A DNA stretch of 64,000 bases, from contig CBDANK010000003.1 in assembly GCA_965197565.1 (NCBI GenBank), forward strand, positions 186,001 through 250,000. The letters are read 5' to 3'. How positions within the stretch are numbered: position 1 is the first letter of the stretch; each line of letters starts with the position of its first letter. Below, piece by piece: positions 1-9,667 of this stretch. A model generated the notes under the pieces. That model saw nothing but the letters and a program-made list of their open reading frames with translations. It made no database searches and was not told the origin of the DNA. This stretch comes from G963667675 sp965197565 (GTDB taxonomy: Bacteria; Chloroflexota; Dehalococcoidia; Lucifugimonadales; UBA3495). The position numbers and the translations under genes are program-made.

Positions 1-1361
1 ACCGATTTCAATTTGGCGGTGTATTTGTCGAACAACTCCCGGCTCTCCTCCATGGTCCAGCGCTGGTCGTAGTGGACCAACTGACGGCCGGTATAAAGGT
101 GATAGGGCCTCATCTTGCCCTCGGGCAGCAGCTCGCCATTCTCGTCCAAGGGGACCATGCCTTCCCAATTGGACGTGGCCGGCAGGGGAGTGAGCAGGTT
201 GGCGGTCTGGTATTTGCTGATCTCGGTTACCCAATCAGCCAACTGCATGATGCTTTCCTCAGTGTCGTAGGGCAACCCGATAATAGTCATGGCCACCAAA
301 GCGAATCCCCGCTGCGTAAGGTCAATCATGTCGCGATGGGTGTCGCCCGGCTCCTGGCGTTTTCGCACCAGCTTCAAATTTTCGGCATTGTCGGACTCCA
401 CGCCAATATAGAGCATCTTGATATTGGCGTCATACATTGCTTCAGCTAGTTCCGGGTCCTGGCCTACCTCGGCGCGCGCCTGGCAAATCATGCTGATGCC
501 TTGGACGTGCTCCTTCCATCCTTTGAGCCGGGCCAAGCGCTCATTCCGGTACTTTATGGCCCGCAGCGGCGGCGGATGGAGATCGTCGGAAATAAACACT
601 TGGAACGATCCGTTCCGAGAGGAGTGGATTAGCCCGTCCGCCGCCATCTGCTTGAGCTGATGGATGCGCTTGATCTCCGTTTCCCTAGCTATCAGCCGGT
701 ACCCGAGGAATTGTTGTATCACCTGGCAATAGGTGCACTTTTCAGTGCAGCCTCGCACCGTCTCCAGCACGCCTCCGGCAAGGGGGTTGCTCGGTGACAG
801 GTCCCTGATGGAGTGAAAGTCGGGAAGCTCCACAAAATCGGGAGAAACTAAGCCGGACCGCCGCGTCTGCACGACCTGTCCTTCGCGCCGGTAGCTAATG
901 CCGGGAACCTTATCCAGATAAGCCTCCCGCTGGGAACCGCGGTAGGCGAGCAGCACATCGCACAACTGGCCTATGATGTCTTCCCCTTCCCGCTGGACTA
1001 CCACGTCGAAGTGCCCATAATCGAACGCTTCTTCGGGCAGGGGACTCATCTGGGGTCCGCCGCCGACGGTGACGATACCGGGGTGGTATTGCTTAGCCTG
1101 CCGAGCGATCTGGTAGGCGCGGGGAGCCTCGTTTATCAACGCCGTCACCAGAAGGATGTCGACGTCCTGCAGGTCCTTATCAGGATCAATCAGTCCGGAG
1201 CGGTCTTCGAACCAAATCTCCCGCTCGTAATGGAACAGACCGTTCCACTGGGCCAATGCGCCGGAAAGAAACAACATTCCCTGGCGGGGAATGGCAATGT
1301 ACTCAAAGTTGCCGCCGGTTGACGCCGGTTGCAGCAGCAACACCCGTTTGGTCTTGGTCAT
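1..1361 (-). CDS. B12-binding radical SAM protein, 3' end outside window
   Basis: The reading frame starts at ATG 1361 behind a purine-rich GGATGGGGGT ribosome site and runs about 453 codons to the window edge without a stop, so the C-terminus is missing. Residues 1-140 look like a cobalamin-binding (B12-binding) domain, with the glycine-rich TVGGGPQMSPLP near residue 98. A radical SAM core follows, with the CTEKCTYC cluster (Cys205, Cys209, Cys212) that would hold the SAM-bound 4Fe-4S cluster. The family carries out SAM-radical chemistry such as methylations or ring rearrangements. The substrate cannot be read from the sequence. The next gene on the right is an unrelated integrase on the other strand. 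The family call is firm; function is not assigned. Confidence 0.85.
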   Translation of the reverse strand, partial: MTKTKRVLLLQPASTGGNFEYIAIPRQGMLFLSGALAQWNGLFHYEREIWFEDRSGLIDPDKDLQDVDILLVTALINEAPRAYQIARQAKQYHPGIVTVGGGPQMSPLPEEAFDYGHFDVVVQREGEDIIGQLCDVLLAYRGSQREAYLDKVPGISYRREGQVVQTRRSGLVSPDFVELPDFHSIRDLSPSNPLAGGVLETVRGCTEKCTYCQVIQQFLGYRLIARETEIKRIHQLKQMAADGLIHSSRNGSFQVFISDDLHPPPLRAIKYRNERLARLKGWKEHVQGISMICQARAEVGQDPELAEAMYDANIKMLYIGVESDNAENLKLVRKRQEPGDTHRDMIDLTQRGFALVAMTIIGLPYDTEESIMQLADWVTEISKYQTANLLTPLPATSNWEGMVPLDENGELLPEGKMRPYHLYTGRQLVHYDQRWTMEESRELFDKYTAKLKS

Positions 1362-1718
1362 TTTTACCCCCATCCGCTAGTTTTAGATGGACTCAGTGTG
1401 TTTGTTTGTCCATCAAATGCCGTCCCAGCAGGAACCGCTAGCTATTACCGGCCGGAAGCAGCTATCCCAGCGGCGCACTTCACCATGCTGGTTTCCTATT
1501 ATACCTTATTGATTTACGTAAACACACGGTTTCTTGATTATTACCAGGACGATTGCAAAGTGCCCGCTAAAGACCAAATCCGTTCGTGGTGAGCCTGTCT
1601 CCGCTATACTGATGACTCTTATGGCCCCATAAAGTCTCGAACAACCCGGTTTCGTAACTGGACCGATGGCACCGCAGTCTTGACCGTTCCCTCAAGCTCC
1701 CGTAAAATACCACTACAT

Positions 1719-1735
1719 CCCACACATGGTGTGGG
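1719..1735. promoter_or_regulatory. Perfect 7-bp palindrome upstream of the integrase
   Basis: The sequence CCCACACATGGTGTGGG has two perfect 7-bp arms around a 3-base centre and ends 24 bases before the integrase start. It could be an operator, an arm-type integrase site or a small hairpin; which is unknown. The rest of 1362-1759 shows no gene. In particular I see no tRNA or tRNA 3' end, the usual target of P4-type integrases. Confidence 0.35.
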
Positions 1736-1759
1736 AAACAATATGGGAATAAAGGGAGC

Positions 1760-2956
1760 ATGGGCAAGCTTACCGCACTTTCCGCAAAGACCCTTAGCAA
1801 ACCCGGCAGGCACGGCGACGGCGACGGCCTCTACCTCAACGTCTCCCCTTCCGGGAGCAAATCGTGGGTCCAGAGAATTGTAATCTATGGACGGCGCCGG
1901 GACATAGGGCTGGGGCCCTATCCCGCGGTCAGCCTTGCCAGGGCCCGGGAGATCGCCCGCGACAATCGCACCGCCGTTGCTCAGGGCCGGGACCCGGTCG
2001 CCGAGAAACGGGAGGCGCGGCAGGCAGGCCTCAGGCGTGCCCCGTCCATCCCCACCTTCGCCGAGGCCGCGGCCCGGGTGATCGAGCTGCGCCGCCCCAC
2101 TTGGAGCAACGCCAGACACGCCGCCCAGTGGGAGAACACCCTGGCCGCCTACGCCCATCCTGTGATCGGGAACAAGACGGTCGACTCCATCACCCCGGCC
2201 GACGCCATGGCGGTGCTGACTCCCATCTGGACCAGCAAGCCGGAGACCGCCAGCCGGGTCCGCCAGCGAATGGAGACGGTCATGGACTGGGCGATTACTC
2301 ACGGTTACCGGCTGGACAATCCGGCGGGGCGTTCCCTGCTCAAAGTGTTGCCTCCGGTCAAACGCCTGAAGGAACACCGCCAGGCCCTGCCCTATGCCCA
2401 GGTGCCGGACGCGGTGGCGCAGATCAGGGAGTGCACCGCCGACATTCCGACCAAGCTGGCTTTTGAGTTTCTGGTACTGACCGCCGGCCGCTCCGTGGAG
2501 GTGCGGGCGGCGGAGTGGACCGAGATCGATTGGGAGGCGGCCGCATGGGAGGTTCCCGCCGTCCGGATGAAGGCCAGGCGTCCCCACAGGGTGCCGCTGC
2601 CCGGGAGGGCCATGGAGATACTGAAGGAGGCGTCACGCTTCGGCGACGGTCAGGGCCTGGTCTTCCCCTCCGCCCGCAGCGGCAACGCGGCGTCCCCCAC
2701 GACGTTCATCGCGCTGCTCCGGCGGCTGGGCATTCTCGCCGTGCCCCACGGATTCCGCTCCAGCTTTCGGGACTGGGTGATCGAGCAGACGTCTGCGCCG
2801 TGGGCGGTGGCCGAGGCCGCCCTAGCTCACAACGTGGGCAATTCCACGGAGGCGGCTTACATGCGGTCGGACCTATTCGACCAGCGCCGGGCGCTGATGG
2901 ACCGGTGGGCTGAATATGTTACCGGCGGTGCCGATAAGGAGTTGAGCAATGGCTAA
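1760..2956 (+). CDS. P4-type tyrosine recombinase / integrase
   Basis: A 398-residue integrase of the DUF4102-containing P4 family, which inserts and excises genomic islands. Residues 1-85 form the arm-site DNA-binding domain, with DGLYLNVSPSGSKSW and the RRRDIGLGPYP segment typical of the family. A core-binding helical domain covers about 100-200, and the catalytic domain follows. Catalytic residues are visible: Arg244 (TAGRSVEVR), Lys271, His330 and Arg333 (HGFRSSFRDW), His357 (LAHNVG) and the nucleophile Tyr367. Length is normal and all catalytic positions are present, so the enzyme may be active. ATG 1760 follows AAAGGGAGC. The stop overlaps the next gene by 8 bases, so the two are probably co-translated. 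Confidence 0.93.
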   Translation: MGKLTALSAKTLSKPGRHGDGDGLYLNVSPSGSKSWVQRIVIYGRRRDIGLGPYPAVSLARAREIARDNRTAVAQGRDPVAEKREARQAGLRRAPSIPTFAEAAARVIELRRPTWSNARHAAQWENTLAAYAHPVIGNKTVDSITPADAMAVLTPIWTSKPETASRVRQRMETVMDWAITHGYRLDNPAGRSLLKVLPPVKRLKEHRQALPYAQVPDAVAQIRECTADIPTKLAFEFLVLTAGRSVEVRAAEWTEIDWEAAAWEVPAVRMKARRPHRVPLPGRAMEILKEASRFGDGQGLVFPSARSGNAASPTTFIALLRRLGILAVPHGFRSSFRDWVIEQTSAPWAVAEAALAHNVGNSTEAAYMRSDLFDQRRALMDRWAEYVTGGADKELSNG

Positions 2957-3473
2957 ACCGAAGAGACAGAAGCAGGGAAGAACAACGGAGGATCCGGTCC
3001 TGGATAAGGTTCTCGACGACGTATTGAACAACAAAGTTCAGGCTATCCCGGAATATGCCGATTTACCTCGCCGGTGGAGGGAGGCTCCTTCAGAAGCGTC
3101 CGGCTCAAAGCATCCATGGGAGCGCAGCAAGGAGGATTTGGAGGCTATCTACTTTCTTCTGGCTCCCCTCCTGCCGGAGGCCAGGGAAGGGCTGCGTAGA
3201 CTTTACCTCGAATTGTCAATGAATGGCGAACCCATACCTGATCTCTTGCAGTGGTGGAACCGCGCCCTACGTGTCTTGGGCGACCCTCCCCCAAGGCGCG
3301 GCGCGCCGCGTAAGATAGACCGAGACATCAAGGTTGGGACGATGTTCAAGCTTCTGGGGACTCGCGGATACACCGGTGAAGAGGCCATGGACCGCATCGC
3401 ACCTGTGAAGCAGGTTTCTGAGGAAACTATCCAGACCATCATCAAGAACTATAGAATATCTATCAGATCCTGA
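2949..3473 (+). CDS. Hypothetical protein coupled to integrase
   Basis: A 174-residue soluble, charged protein. Its ATG lies inside the last codons of the integrase gene (8-base overlap), suggesting translational coupling. The N-terminal 25 residues are very basic (KPKRQKQGR). The C-terminal third contains a possible helix-turn-helix stretch around residues 135-172 (GTRGYTGEEAMDRIAPVKQV, then ETIQTIIKNYR). I do not recognise the family. Its position between an integrase and an AlpA-like gene suggests an accessory gene of the integrative element, perhaps DNA-binding; this is inference. Confidence 0.6.
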   Translation: MAKPKRQKQGRTTEDPVLDKVLDDVLNNKVQAIPEYADLPRRWREAPSEASGSKHPWERSKEDLEAIYFLLAPLLPEAREGLRRLYLELSMNGEPIPDLLQWWNRALRVLGDPPPRRGAPRKIDRDIKVGTMFKLLGTRGYTGEEAMDRIAPVKQVSEETIQTIIKNYRISIRS

Positions 3474-3551
3474 TAAAAGTTCGTCCTATTTTTTCACCCT
3501 GACGACCCCCAACCCAGGCTGTACCCTCAACTTAGCTGAAGTTTTGGGGGT

Positions 3552-3767
3552 ATGGTCATGGATACCGCAACCAACGATCGTCTCTTGCGCCTGAGCGAGG
3601 TACAGACCCGTACTGCGCTGGGGCGCAGCACCATTTATCGCCTGATGCGCAATGGAGATTTCCCTGAGCCGCTGAAAATCGGAGCCCGCGCCGTCCGATG
3701 GCGGGAGTCCGAGATCGAGGAGTGGCTGGCAACCCGCCCCAGGGCTACTGGTGACGCCCCAGCCTGA
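3552..3767 (+). CDS. AlpA-family DNA-binding protein / excisionase-like
   Basis: A 71-residue winged-helix protein of the AlpA/MerR-like family. The pattern LRLSEVQTRTALGRSTIYRL, then MRNGDFPEPLKIGARAVRW and WRESEIEEWLATR, is characteristic: a recognition helix followed by a wing and the final W-x-x-x-E-I-x-x-W helix. AlpA proteins regulate P4-like integrases or act as excisionases. Two ATG codons are possible (3552 and 3558). It lies 78 bases after the hypothetical gene and directly upstream of a long inverted repeat (3911-3976) that may be its binding region; that link is inference. Confidence 0.85.
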   Translation: MVMDTATNDRLLRLSEVQTRTALGRSTIYRLMRNGDFPEPLKIGARAVRWRESEIEEWLATRPRATGDAPA

Positions 3768-3910
3768 CAAGGCGGGCTGCGCGATGACGTTTGCCCCCAC
3801 CCGTTTCGGGAAGCAATCACTTGGCGAATCCATATATTGGGAACGGCGGCGAAATAATTTTATCATCAGATGGGAAAATCCCTAAGTGCATCGAAGGAAA
3901 AAGCGAAGCT

Positions 3911-3976
3911 AAGTGATAAGAAAGTGATTCACTTTTCAAGTGTGAGATTTCGTCGGCAATCACTTTTTTATCACTT
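3911..3976. repeat. 19-bp inverted repeat with iterated AAGTGAT sites
   Basis: The left arm AAGTGATAAGAAAGTGATT (3911-3929) and the right arm at 3958-3976 are inverted copies with one mismatch in 19, separated by 28 bases. Each arm holds two copies of AAGTGAT. A further copy in ATCACTT orientation is at 3816-3822. The stretch is AT-rich compared with its surroundings and lies between the AlpA-like gene and the 4002-4445 gene. It could be an operator cluster, excisionase sites or an iteron-like origin element. Confidence 0.7.
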
Positions 3977-4001
3977 TGGAAACATCGAATAGGCAGAGAA
4001 C

Positions 4002-4445
4002 ATGTTTGAAGCTAAAACAGCGTCCCCCAAGGTCGTACAACGACGCTATGGTATTACCACATCTGACCGGCCTTACGTCTTGACTATTTATGAAGATGGA
4101 CGGCGGGAAAGCCGCCTTTTGAAGATGCCGCAGCTATCGGAGCTACTGGGCGAGTCCATTCCTGAAAGCGATCAACTGCTGGTCTTGGCGGGCTACGTGC
4201 GGGGGCTGATGGCTGGCAAGACCAAGGGCTTGAAAGAGCGGAATCGCCTGCTCGGAGAGCTTATCCGTGAGGGCGTGCGCTTTAGGAGGCTCCAGTTAGT
4301 GCTGGATTGGAGTCCGGCGCACCTGCGCCGGGTGTTGCTGCACAACTGCGGCCTGAATTGGGCCAGGATAAAAGAAATTGAGAGACGCTACGCGGAAAAG
4401 GAACGGGCAAGGAGTAGATATGGCAGCTACCAACGCTACAGGTAA
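4002..4445 (+). CDS. Hypothetical protein of the integrative element
   Basis: A 147-residue protein I do not recognise. The N-terminal half is mixed alpha/beta with an acidic middle (SELLGESIPESDQ). The C-terminal half is strongly basic and helical, with QLVLDWSPAHLRRVLLHNCG then NWARIKEIERRYAEKERARS, which resembles a helix-turn-helix followed by a charged helix, so a DNA-binding role is plausible. It starts 25 bases after the inverted repeat cluster, which could control it, and a strong terminator lies 125 bases beyond the stop. Probably the last gene of the integrative-element remnant. Confidence 0.55.
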   Translation: MFEAKTASPKVVQRRYGITTSDRPYVLTIYEDGRRESRLLKMPQLSELLGESIPESDQLLVLAGYVRGLMAGKTKGLKERNRLLGELIREGVRFRRLQLVLDWSPAHLRRVLLHNCGLNWARIKEIERRYAEKERARSRYGSYQRYR

Positions 4446-4486
4446 TCAGGTATCTACCGAGGGACAGGACGCGTAGCCGCAGCAGG

Positions 4487-4530
4487 GGTTCCTTTGCCTT
4501 TTAGCGTATGGCCTGTACGTAAACGGAACC
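4487..4530. repeat. Hairpin-like GGTTCC unit, degenerate relative of the 70-bp unit
   Basis: A 44-base segment beginning GGTTCCTTTGCCTTTTAG and ending TAAACGGAACC. It shares the ends and the TTTTAG-GTAT core with the exact 70-base units at 56756-56825 and 58357-58426. It looks like a shrunken copy of the same terminal element and forms one border of the GNAT-carrying segment. Confidence 0.5.
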
Positions 4531-4570
4531 CATGGCGGCCGCTAACGCTCTGGGCTCTCACCGGCAAACC

Positions 4571-4600
4571 CAGGCCCCGGACGGGGCCGGGCCTGTTTTT
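4571..4600 (+). terminator. Rho-independent terminator
   Basis: CAGGCCC (4571-4577) pairs with GGGCCTG (4589-4595), with additional GGCCCC/GGGGCC pairing inside, and is followed directly by five T residues. This is a classic GC hairpin plus T-run and probably ends the transcript of the 4002-4445 gene. Confidence 0.75.
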
Positions 4601-4754
4601 CAATCGATGGGCATCGGCGAAACAATTGTATATACAGATGGGGGCAGATCACTCAATGTGGGGAATTCAGGTTGAGAACGGTTGTCGGTCATCAATTCAT
4701 GATCCAAGGAATTCCGTACATTTCCCTTCGAGGGAGGCTCGGTGAAGGTTACGT

Positions 4755-5219
4755 ATGACTAACTGTTTGGTGGTGAGAGAGTGCTCCACTGAGGATGCTG
4801 AGTCCGTCCTAAGGCTACGGCGGGAAGCTGAGTCGACCGTCAGCATCACGGATACCATCGACGACATCCAGCGCGCCGTTATGGCAAGCACGGCTATTAT
4901 ACTCATAGCGGAGCAAGACGGACTTGTCGTCGGCTCCGTTATCGGTGGCTTTGACGGCTGGCGTGGCAACATCTATAGGCTGGCAGTCCATCCCGCATAC
5001 AGAAGGCAAGGGATCGCCCGCAAATTGGTGGCCAAAGTTGAGTGCCACTTGGCCAAGATTGGCGCCAAACGAATTACAGCCCTTGTAGAGAAAGATCATC
5101 CGTGGGCAACAGGCTTCTGGGAAGCTGTCGGCTATAATTTGACACAGGTATGGCCAGGTACGTACGTAATCTCCGAGGCAATTACGGCGTCCTCTTGCTA
5201 TACAAGAAAACCCGGTTGA
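4755..5219 (+). CDS. GNAT-family N-acetyltransferase
   Basis: A 154-residue GCN5-related acetyltransferase, which transfers acetyl from acetyl-CoA to an amine. The acetyl-CoA pyrophosphate loop is visible as YRRQGIARKLV at about residues 81-91, preceded by the beta-4 strand NIYRLAVHPAY. The C-terminal beta strand ends in VGYNLTQVWPGTYVIS. Length is typical for a one-domain GNAT. The substrate cannot be told, though RimI-like or small-molecule enzymes share this shape. The gene stands alone between inverted GGTTCC-type ends (4487-4530 and 5534-5549), so it may be a passenger of a small mobile unit. Confidence 0.85.
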   Translation: MTNCLVVRECSTEDAESVLRLRREAESTVSITDTIDDIQRAVMASTAIILIAEQDGLVVGSVIGGFDGWRGNIYRLAVHPAYRRQGIARKLVAKVECHLAKIGAKRITALVEKDHPWATGFWEAVGYNLTQVWPGTYVISEAITASSCYTRKPG

Positions 5220-5440
5220 CGGCTTTGCACCTAAAATCCATCCTGAATCCAAATCCGCCACTCTGAACCAAAATTACCTATCTTGAATCAAAATGGTCAA
5301 GTCACAAGGCCCCGGGCGAACCATATGAAAACAGACCCAACAACCGCGCCACCGTTCATAGAACCTCCTGCGGCTAGTCAAGATGCACGGGGGCAGGAGT
5401 CGTGTCACGCCGCCCACTGCTGGATACCACGAGGGCGGCT

Positions 5441-5549
5441 TTGTTCCAAAATCCCTAGTTGTTCCAATATTCGGGTTTCTGTTCCAAAAAGACGAAATCC
5501 GTTTGCTGAGCCCGCAAGAACTTTCCAGACCTTAAAGGCAAACGGAACC
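5441..5549. repeat. ~105-bp repeat shared with 35183-35290, ending in an IS-like terminus
   Basis: The stretch with GTTCCAATATTCGGGTTT, then GTTCCAAAAAGACGAAATCC, recurs almost base for base at 35183-35290. It ends at 5534-5549 with AAAGGCAAACGGAACC, which is the inverse of the GGTTCC end at 4487. It has no intact coding frame. It is probably the decayed terminus of a mobile element, present twice in the window. Confidence 0.6.
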
Positions 5550-5569
5550 ACCCTAGGGTCTCCGGGCCG

Positions 5570-5788
5570 GTGCGCCGGGACAGCCAAGAGTGGCGAACTC
5601 TTTACGCCAAGCGGCAGGCTATTGAACGCACGTTCAAATCCCTGAAAGAGTCCCGGCGGTTGGAGTGGCATTGCCAGCGGGGCCTGCGGTCGGTCCGGCT
5701 CCACGCCCTCATGTCGGTGTTGGCCTATCAGGCAACGGCCTGGTGCGGATTCTCGCCGGGGAGCAGGGCCAGATGCGCTGGATGGTAA
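5570..5788 (+). pseudogene. Transposase C-terminal fragment (DDE type)
   Basis: About 55 codons match the C-terminus of DDE transposases: EWRTLYAKRQAIERTFKSLK carries the final catalytic glutamate, followed by SRRLEWHCQRGLRSVRLHAL and an MSVLAYQATA helix. No N-terminal part is present upstream. The fragment abuts the repeat at 5441-5549 and lies left of the ISAs1 element. Family is uncertain (IS5- or IS1182-like). Confidence 0.65.
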
Positions 5789-5865
5789 GGCGAGTGGTGT
5801 AAGGCTGATCTTAGCCCGGCCTACGTGTTCGCCCGATGGTAGGAATTCTACAGGCCAGCCGGAAC

Positions 5866-5905
5866 CTAATCACGAAGGTTCTTGATTTTGTCAAGTCAGG
5901 CCCTC
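5866..5905 (-). repeat. Dispersed intergenic repeat, short copy E (inverted)
   Basis: On the minus strand this reads GGCCTGACTTGACAAAATCAAG followed by AACCTTCG, split here only for quoting. It matches the core of the longer copies at 9486-9667 and 46726-46900 (ACAAAATCAAGAACCTTC) and shares GTCAAGTCAGGCC with 14850-14884. It sits directly next to the ISAs1 insertion point. Confidence 0.55.
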
Positions 5906-6300
5906 CGGGCCCCAGGGCAATCGCATTTTAATGTGAGAGGACTCTGAGCAGGTAGTCATAGTCCCAGCCGGCCTTTTTGCGCTTGGCTTTGACACCGACT
6001 CGGGCGCTCCTTTCCCGTTTGAGCAGGTTCAAAGCGAGGCGGCGCACTACCGCCAGGTTCTGGTCGGAGAAGCCCGTTCTGACCCGACTGCGGTCCTCAT
6101 CGAAGGCCATGTCCAGCACCCAGTGCAGGCCGTTCTCAATGCCCCAGTGATCCCGGGTGGCCCGCAGCAATGCCGCCGCCTCTGCTGGGTAGCTGCAGAT
6201 GTAGTAACGGGTATCCTCCGCTGCTCCGGCCTTCCCTTCCTGCCGGTAGCTGATGCGGGCCACACTGCCCAGACCCGCCCACTGTCCGGCAGGGTCCACC

Positions 6301-7529
<1,229 letters not shown>

Positions 7530-8585
7530 GGCCAGTTCCTCCGGGTCGGTAATCACCCAGCACCGGCGGCGCTCCCGCCGGCCGTGACCTTGGTCCACTT
7601 GGTCCCGATAGGTGTGGGCCACCTGGTCGAGGCCCTCCCGTTCCCAGCAGGCGAACAGGTCCTGGATGTTCTGGTGCAACTCTCCCTGGTTGGCCTTCAC
7701 CGCCAGCAGGTAATCGGCCCCGCCGTCCACGATCTGCTGAGCAATATTTCTCTGGCAACCCATGGCATCGATGGTGATGAAGCATCCCGACAACTCCAAC
7801 AGTTGCAGCAGTTCCGGAATCGCCGTGATCTCGTTGGAATGGGCCGCCGTGCCGGTCTGCCCCAGACCATCCGGTTCTCCGTAGCCCAGGCACTCACCAG
7901 ATGCAGGGGGCCGCGGCCATTGCCCCGGTCATGGCAGCCCCGCAGAGTCTTGCCATCAATGGCCACCACCTCTCCTTGGACCAGTTGGCTCACCGAATTC
8001 ACCCAGTGGGTGAAGCAGGCGGCGAACCGCTCTGGGTCCAGCATGCCGAATACCCGACCGAAGGTATCGTGAGAGGGAATCCCGTTGGGCAGCTTCAGGA
8101 ACCGGTCAAACCATTCCCGTTTGGCCTTGCCGAACTCCTCGATCTCCACCCAGTTGTCCGCGCCGCAGATGACGGCACACAGGGTGATGACGATGATGTC
8201 CAGCAATTCGTGGCGTTTGGCCCGCCCATTTCTGGGGTCCTCTAACTCCCCAAAATGCTCCGCAATAGGGATCAACCCATCTTCCAGTTCCGCCACACGG
8301 CACCTCCACCCACTGGTTCACCTTCGCTACCTTAACTCTTTCCTTGTACCATAAATAAAATGCGATTGCCCTGCTCCGGGCCCGCCACCGCTACGACTCC
8401 AGCGGGAGCCCCTGGGAACGGACTGAGGAATCTCCGTCGGTGGATTGTCGAGGGGGCGCTGGCAGCGTTGGTCCTCGCTCTCAAACTTCGCGCCCGACGG
8501 AGGGAAACGCTTTAGAGGCAGTGGTGCCGGGAACATCTCATCGGGCGGTTACGTCATAACTTCCGAACAACTCATGAGGTGAGGG

Positions 8586-9440
8586 ATGAACAGACTGTGG
8601 ACTTACATAAACAGGAACATCCTACCGGCGGCGCTGGCCGGGATGTTAGCACTGTTCCTGATAGCCAGCGCATGCACCTCCAACGATACCCCCGCCCAAC
8701 CGCCCGACGAAAGCGCTGCCCAAGTCATGCGCATCGAGGAGCGCGTGAACCAAGCGCTCACCAAGATGGAAGGCTCTTACCAGGCTTCCAACGGTAAGCA
8801 ATCCGGCATCTGGGTGACCGGGGTGGGCCAGATGACCGCCGCGCCAGACATCGCCACCATCAACGGAGGCGTCGAGGCCGTGGCCAAGACAGTGTCTGAG
8901 GCCGCGGCATGGCGGCTGAGGCCATGGACGCCTTGATGAAGGCCCTGACGGGCCGCGGAATCGAGGAGCGGGACATCCAAGACCACCCGCTTCAGCATCT
9001 ACCCCGAATACCAATACGACCGGGACAAGGACCGGAGCGAGTTGGTCGGCTACCGTGTCAACAACCAAATCTCGGTGACGATCAGGAACCTGGACCAGGT
9101 TGGCATGGTCATAGACGACATGGTTGAGGCGGGAGGCGACCTCGCCCGCTTCAACGGAATTCATTTCGGTCTGGACGACTCGAAGCCCCTGGAAGTGGAG
9201 GCCCGTAAGCTGGCCGTAGAAGACATGACCGTCAAGGCCATGCAGTTGGCTGACAACGCGGGAGTCAGCCTGGGCGACCTGGTTTTCATTAGCGAATCTG
9301 TCGGCGCCTCGCCCAGAGTGGACGAATTCTTGGAAAACGCAACGTTGAAAGCAGTGCAGAGTTCCGCGGTTGATACCCCCATCAGCGGCGGCGAACTCAG
9401 CGTGACCATCACAGTGCAGGGTGTGTTTAACATGGAATAA
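8586..9440 (+). pseudogene. SIMPL-domain (DUF541) lipoprotein with two compensating frameshifts
   Basis: The N-terminus is a signal peptide with a lipobox ending LIASAC (Cys about residue 28), so the product would be a membrane-anchored exported lipoprotein. The mature part is a SIMPL/DUF541 domain: GVGQMTAAPDIATINGGVEA, then STRYRVNNQ-like VGYRVNNQISVTIRNLDQ, ending PISGGELSVTITVQGVF. A base is missing near 8905 (frame moves to AAEAMDALMKALTGRGIEER) and an extra G near 8982 restores the original frame. The two changes cancel, leaving about 25 altered residues if uncorrected, but the first shift brings an early stop. This is either recent decay or two sequence errors. ATG 8586 follows GAGGTGAGG. 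Confidence 0.8.
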
Positions 9441-9485
9441 GGCCCCGGCCGCTGGCCCGGCGCTCTGAGAATCCGCTGCGCCGGG

Positions 9486-9667
9486 CCCACCAAACTATAC
9501 AAAATCAAGAACCTTCACTCTCTGGACTCAATGGCTACGGAAACGTACGGTACTCATGGGCGGTCGATTCGGGTCCATCCAAGCTAGGTCGGATTGCTAG
9601 ACAGTAGCGTGCCCCACAACAGCCTGCCGGAGAAGGTGGGCCGTTGGGAACGGGCGTGGCGCGCAAC
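9486..9667 (+). repeat. Dispersed intergenic repeat, copy A
   Basis: A ~180-base unit with landmarks ACAAAATCAAGAACCTTCAC, TACTCATGGGCGGTCG, GACAGTAGCGTGCC and GGGAACGGGCGTGGCGCGCA. It is closely matched at 46726-46900 and in part at 47767-47855, 31922-31985, 14850-14884 and 5866-5905. No coding frame is shared between copies. An IS630 has inserted at its right end (TA at 9669). It may be a non-autonomous element or a structured RNA; the function is unknown. Confidence 0.7.
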
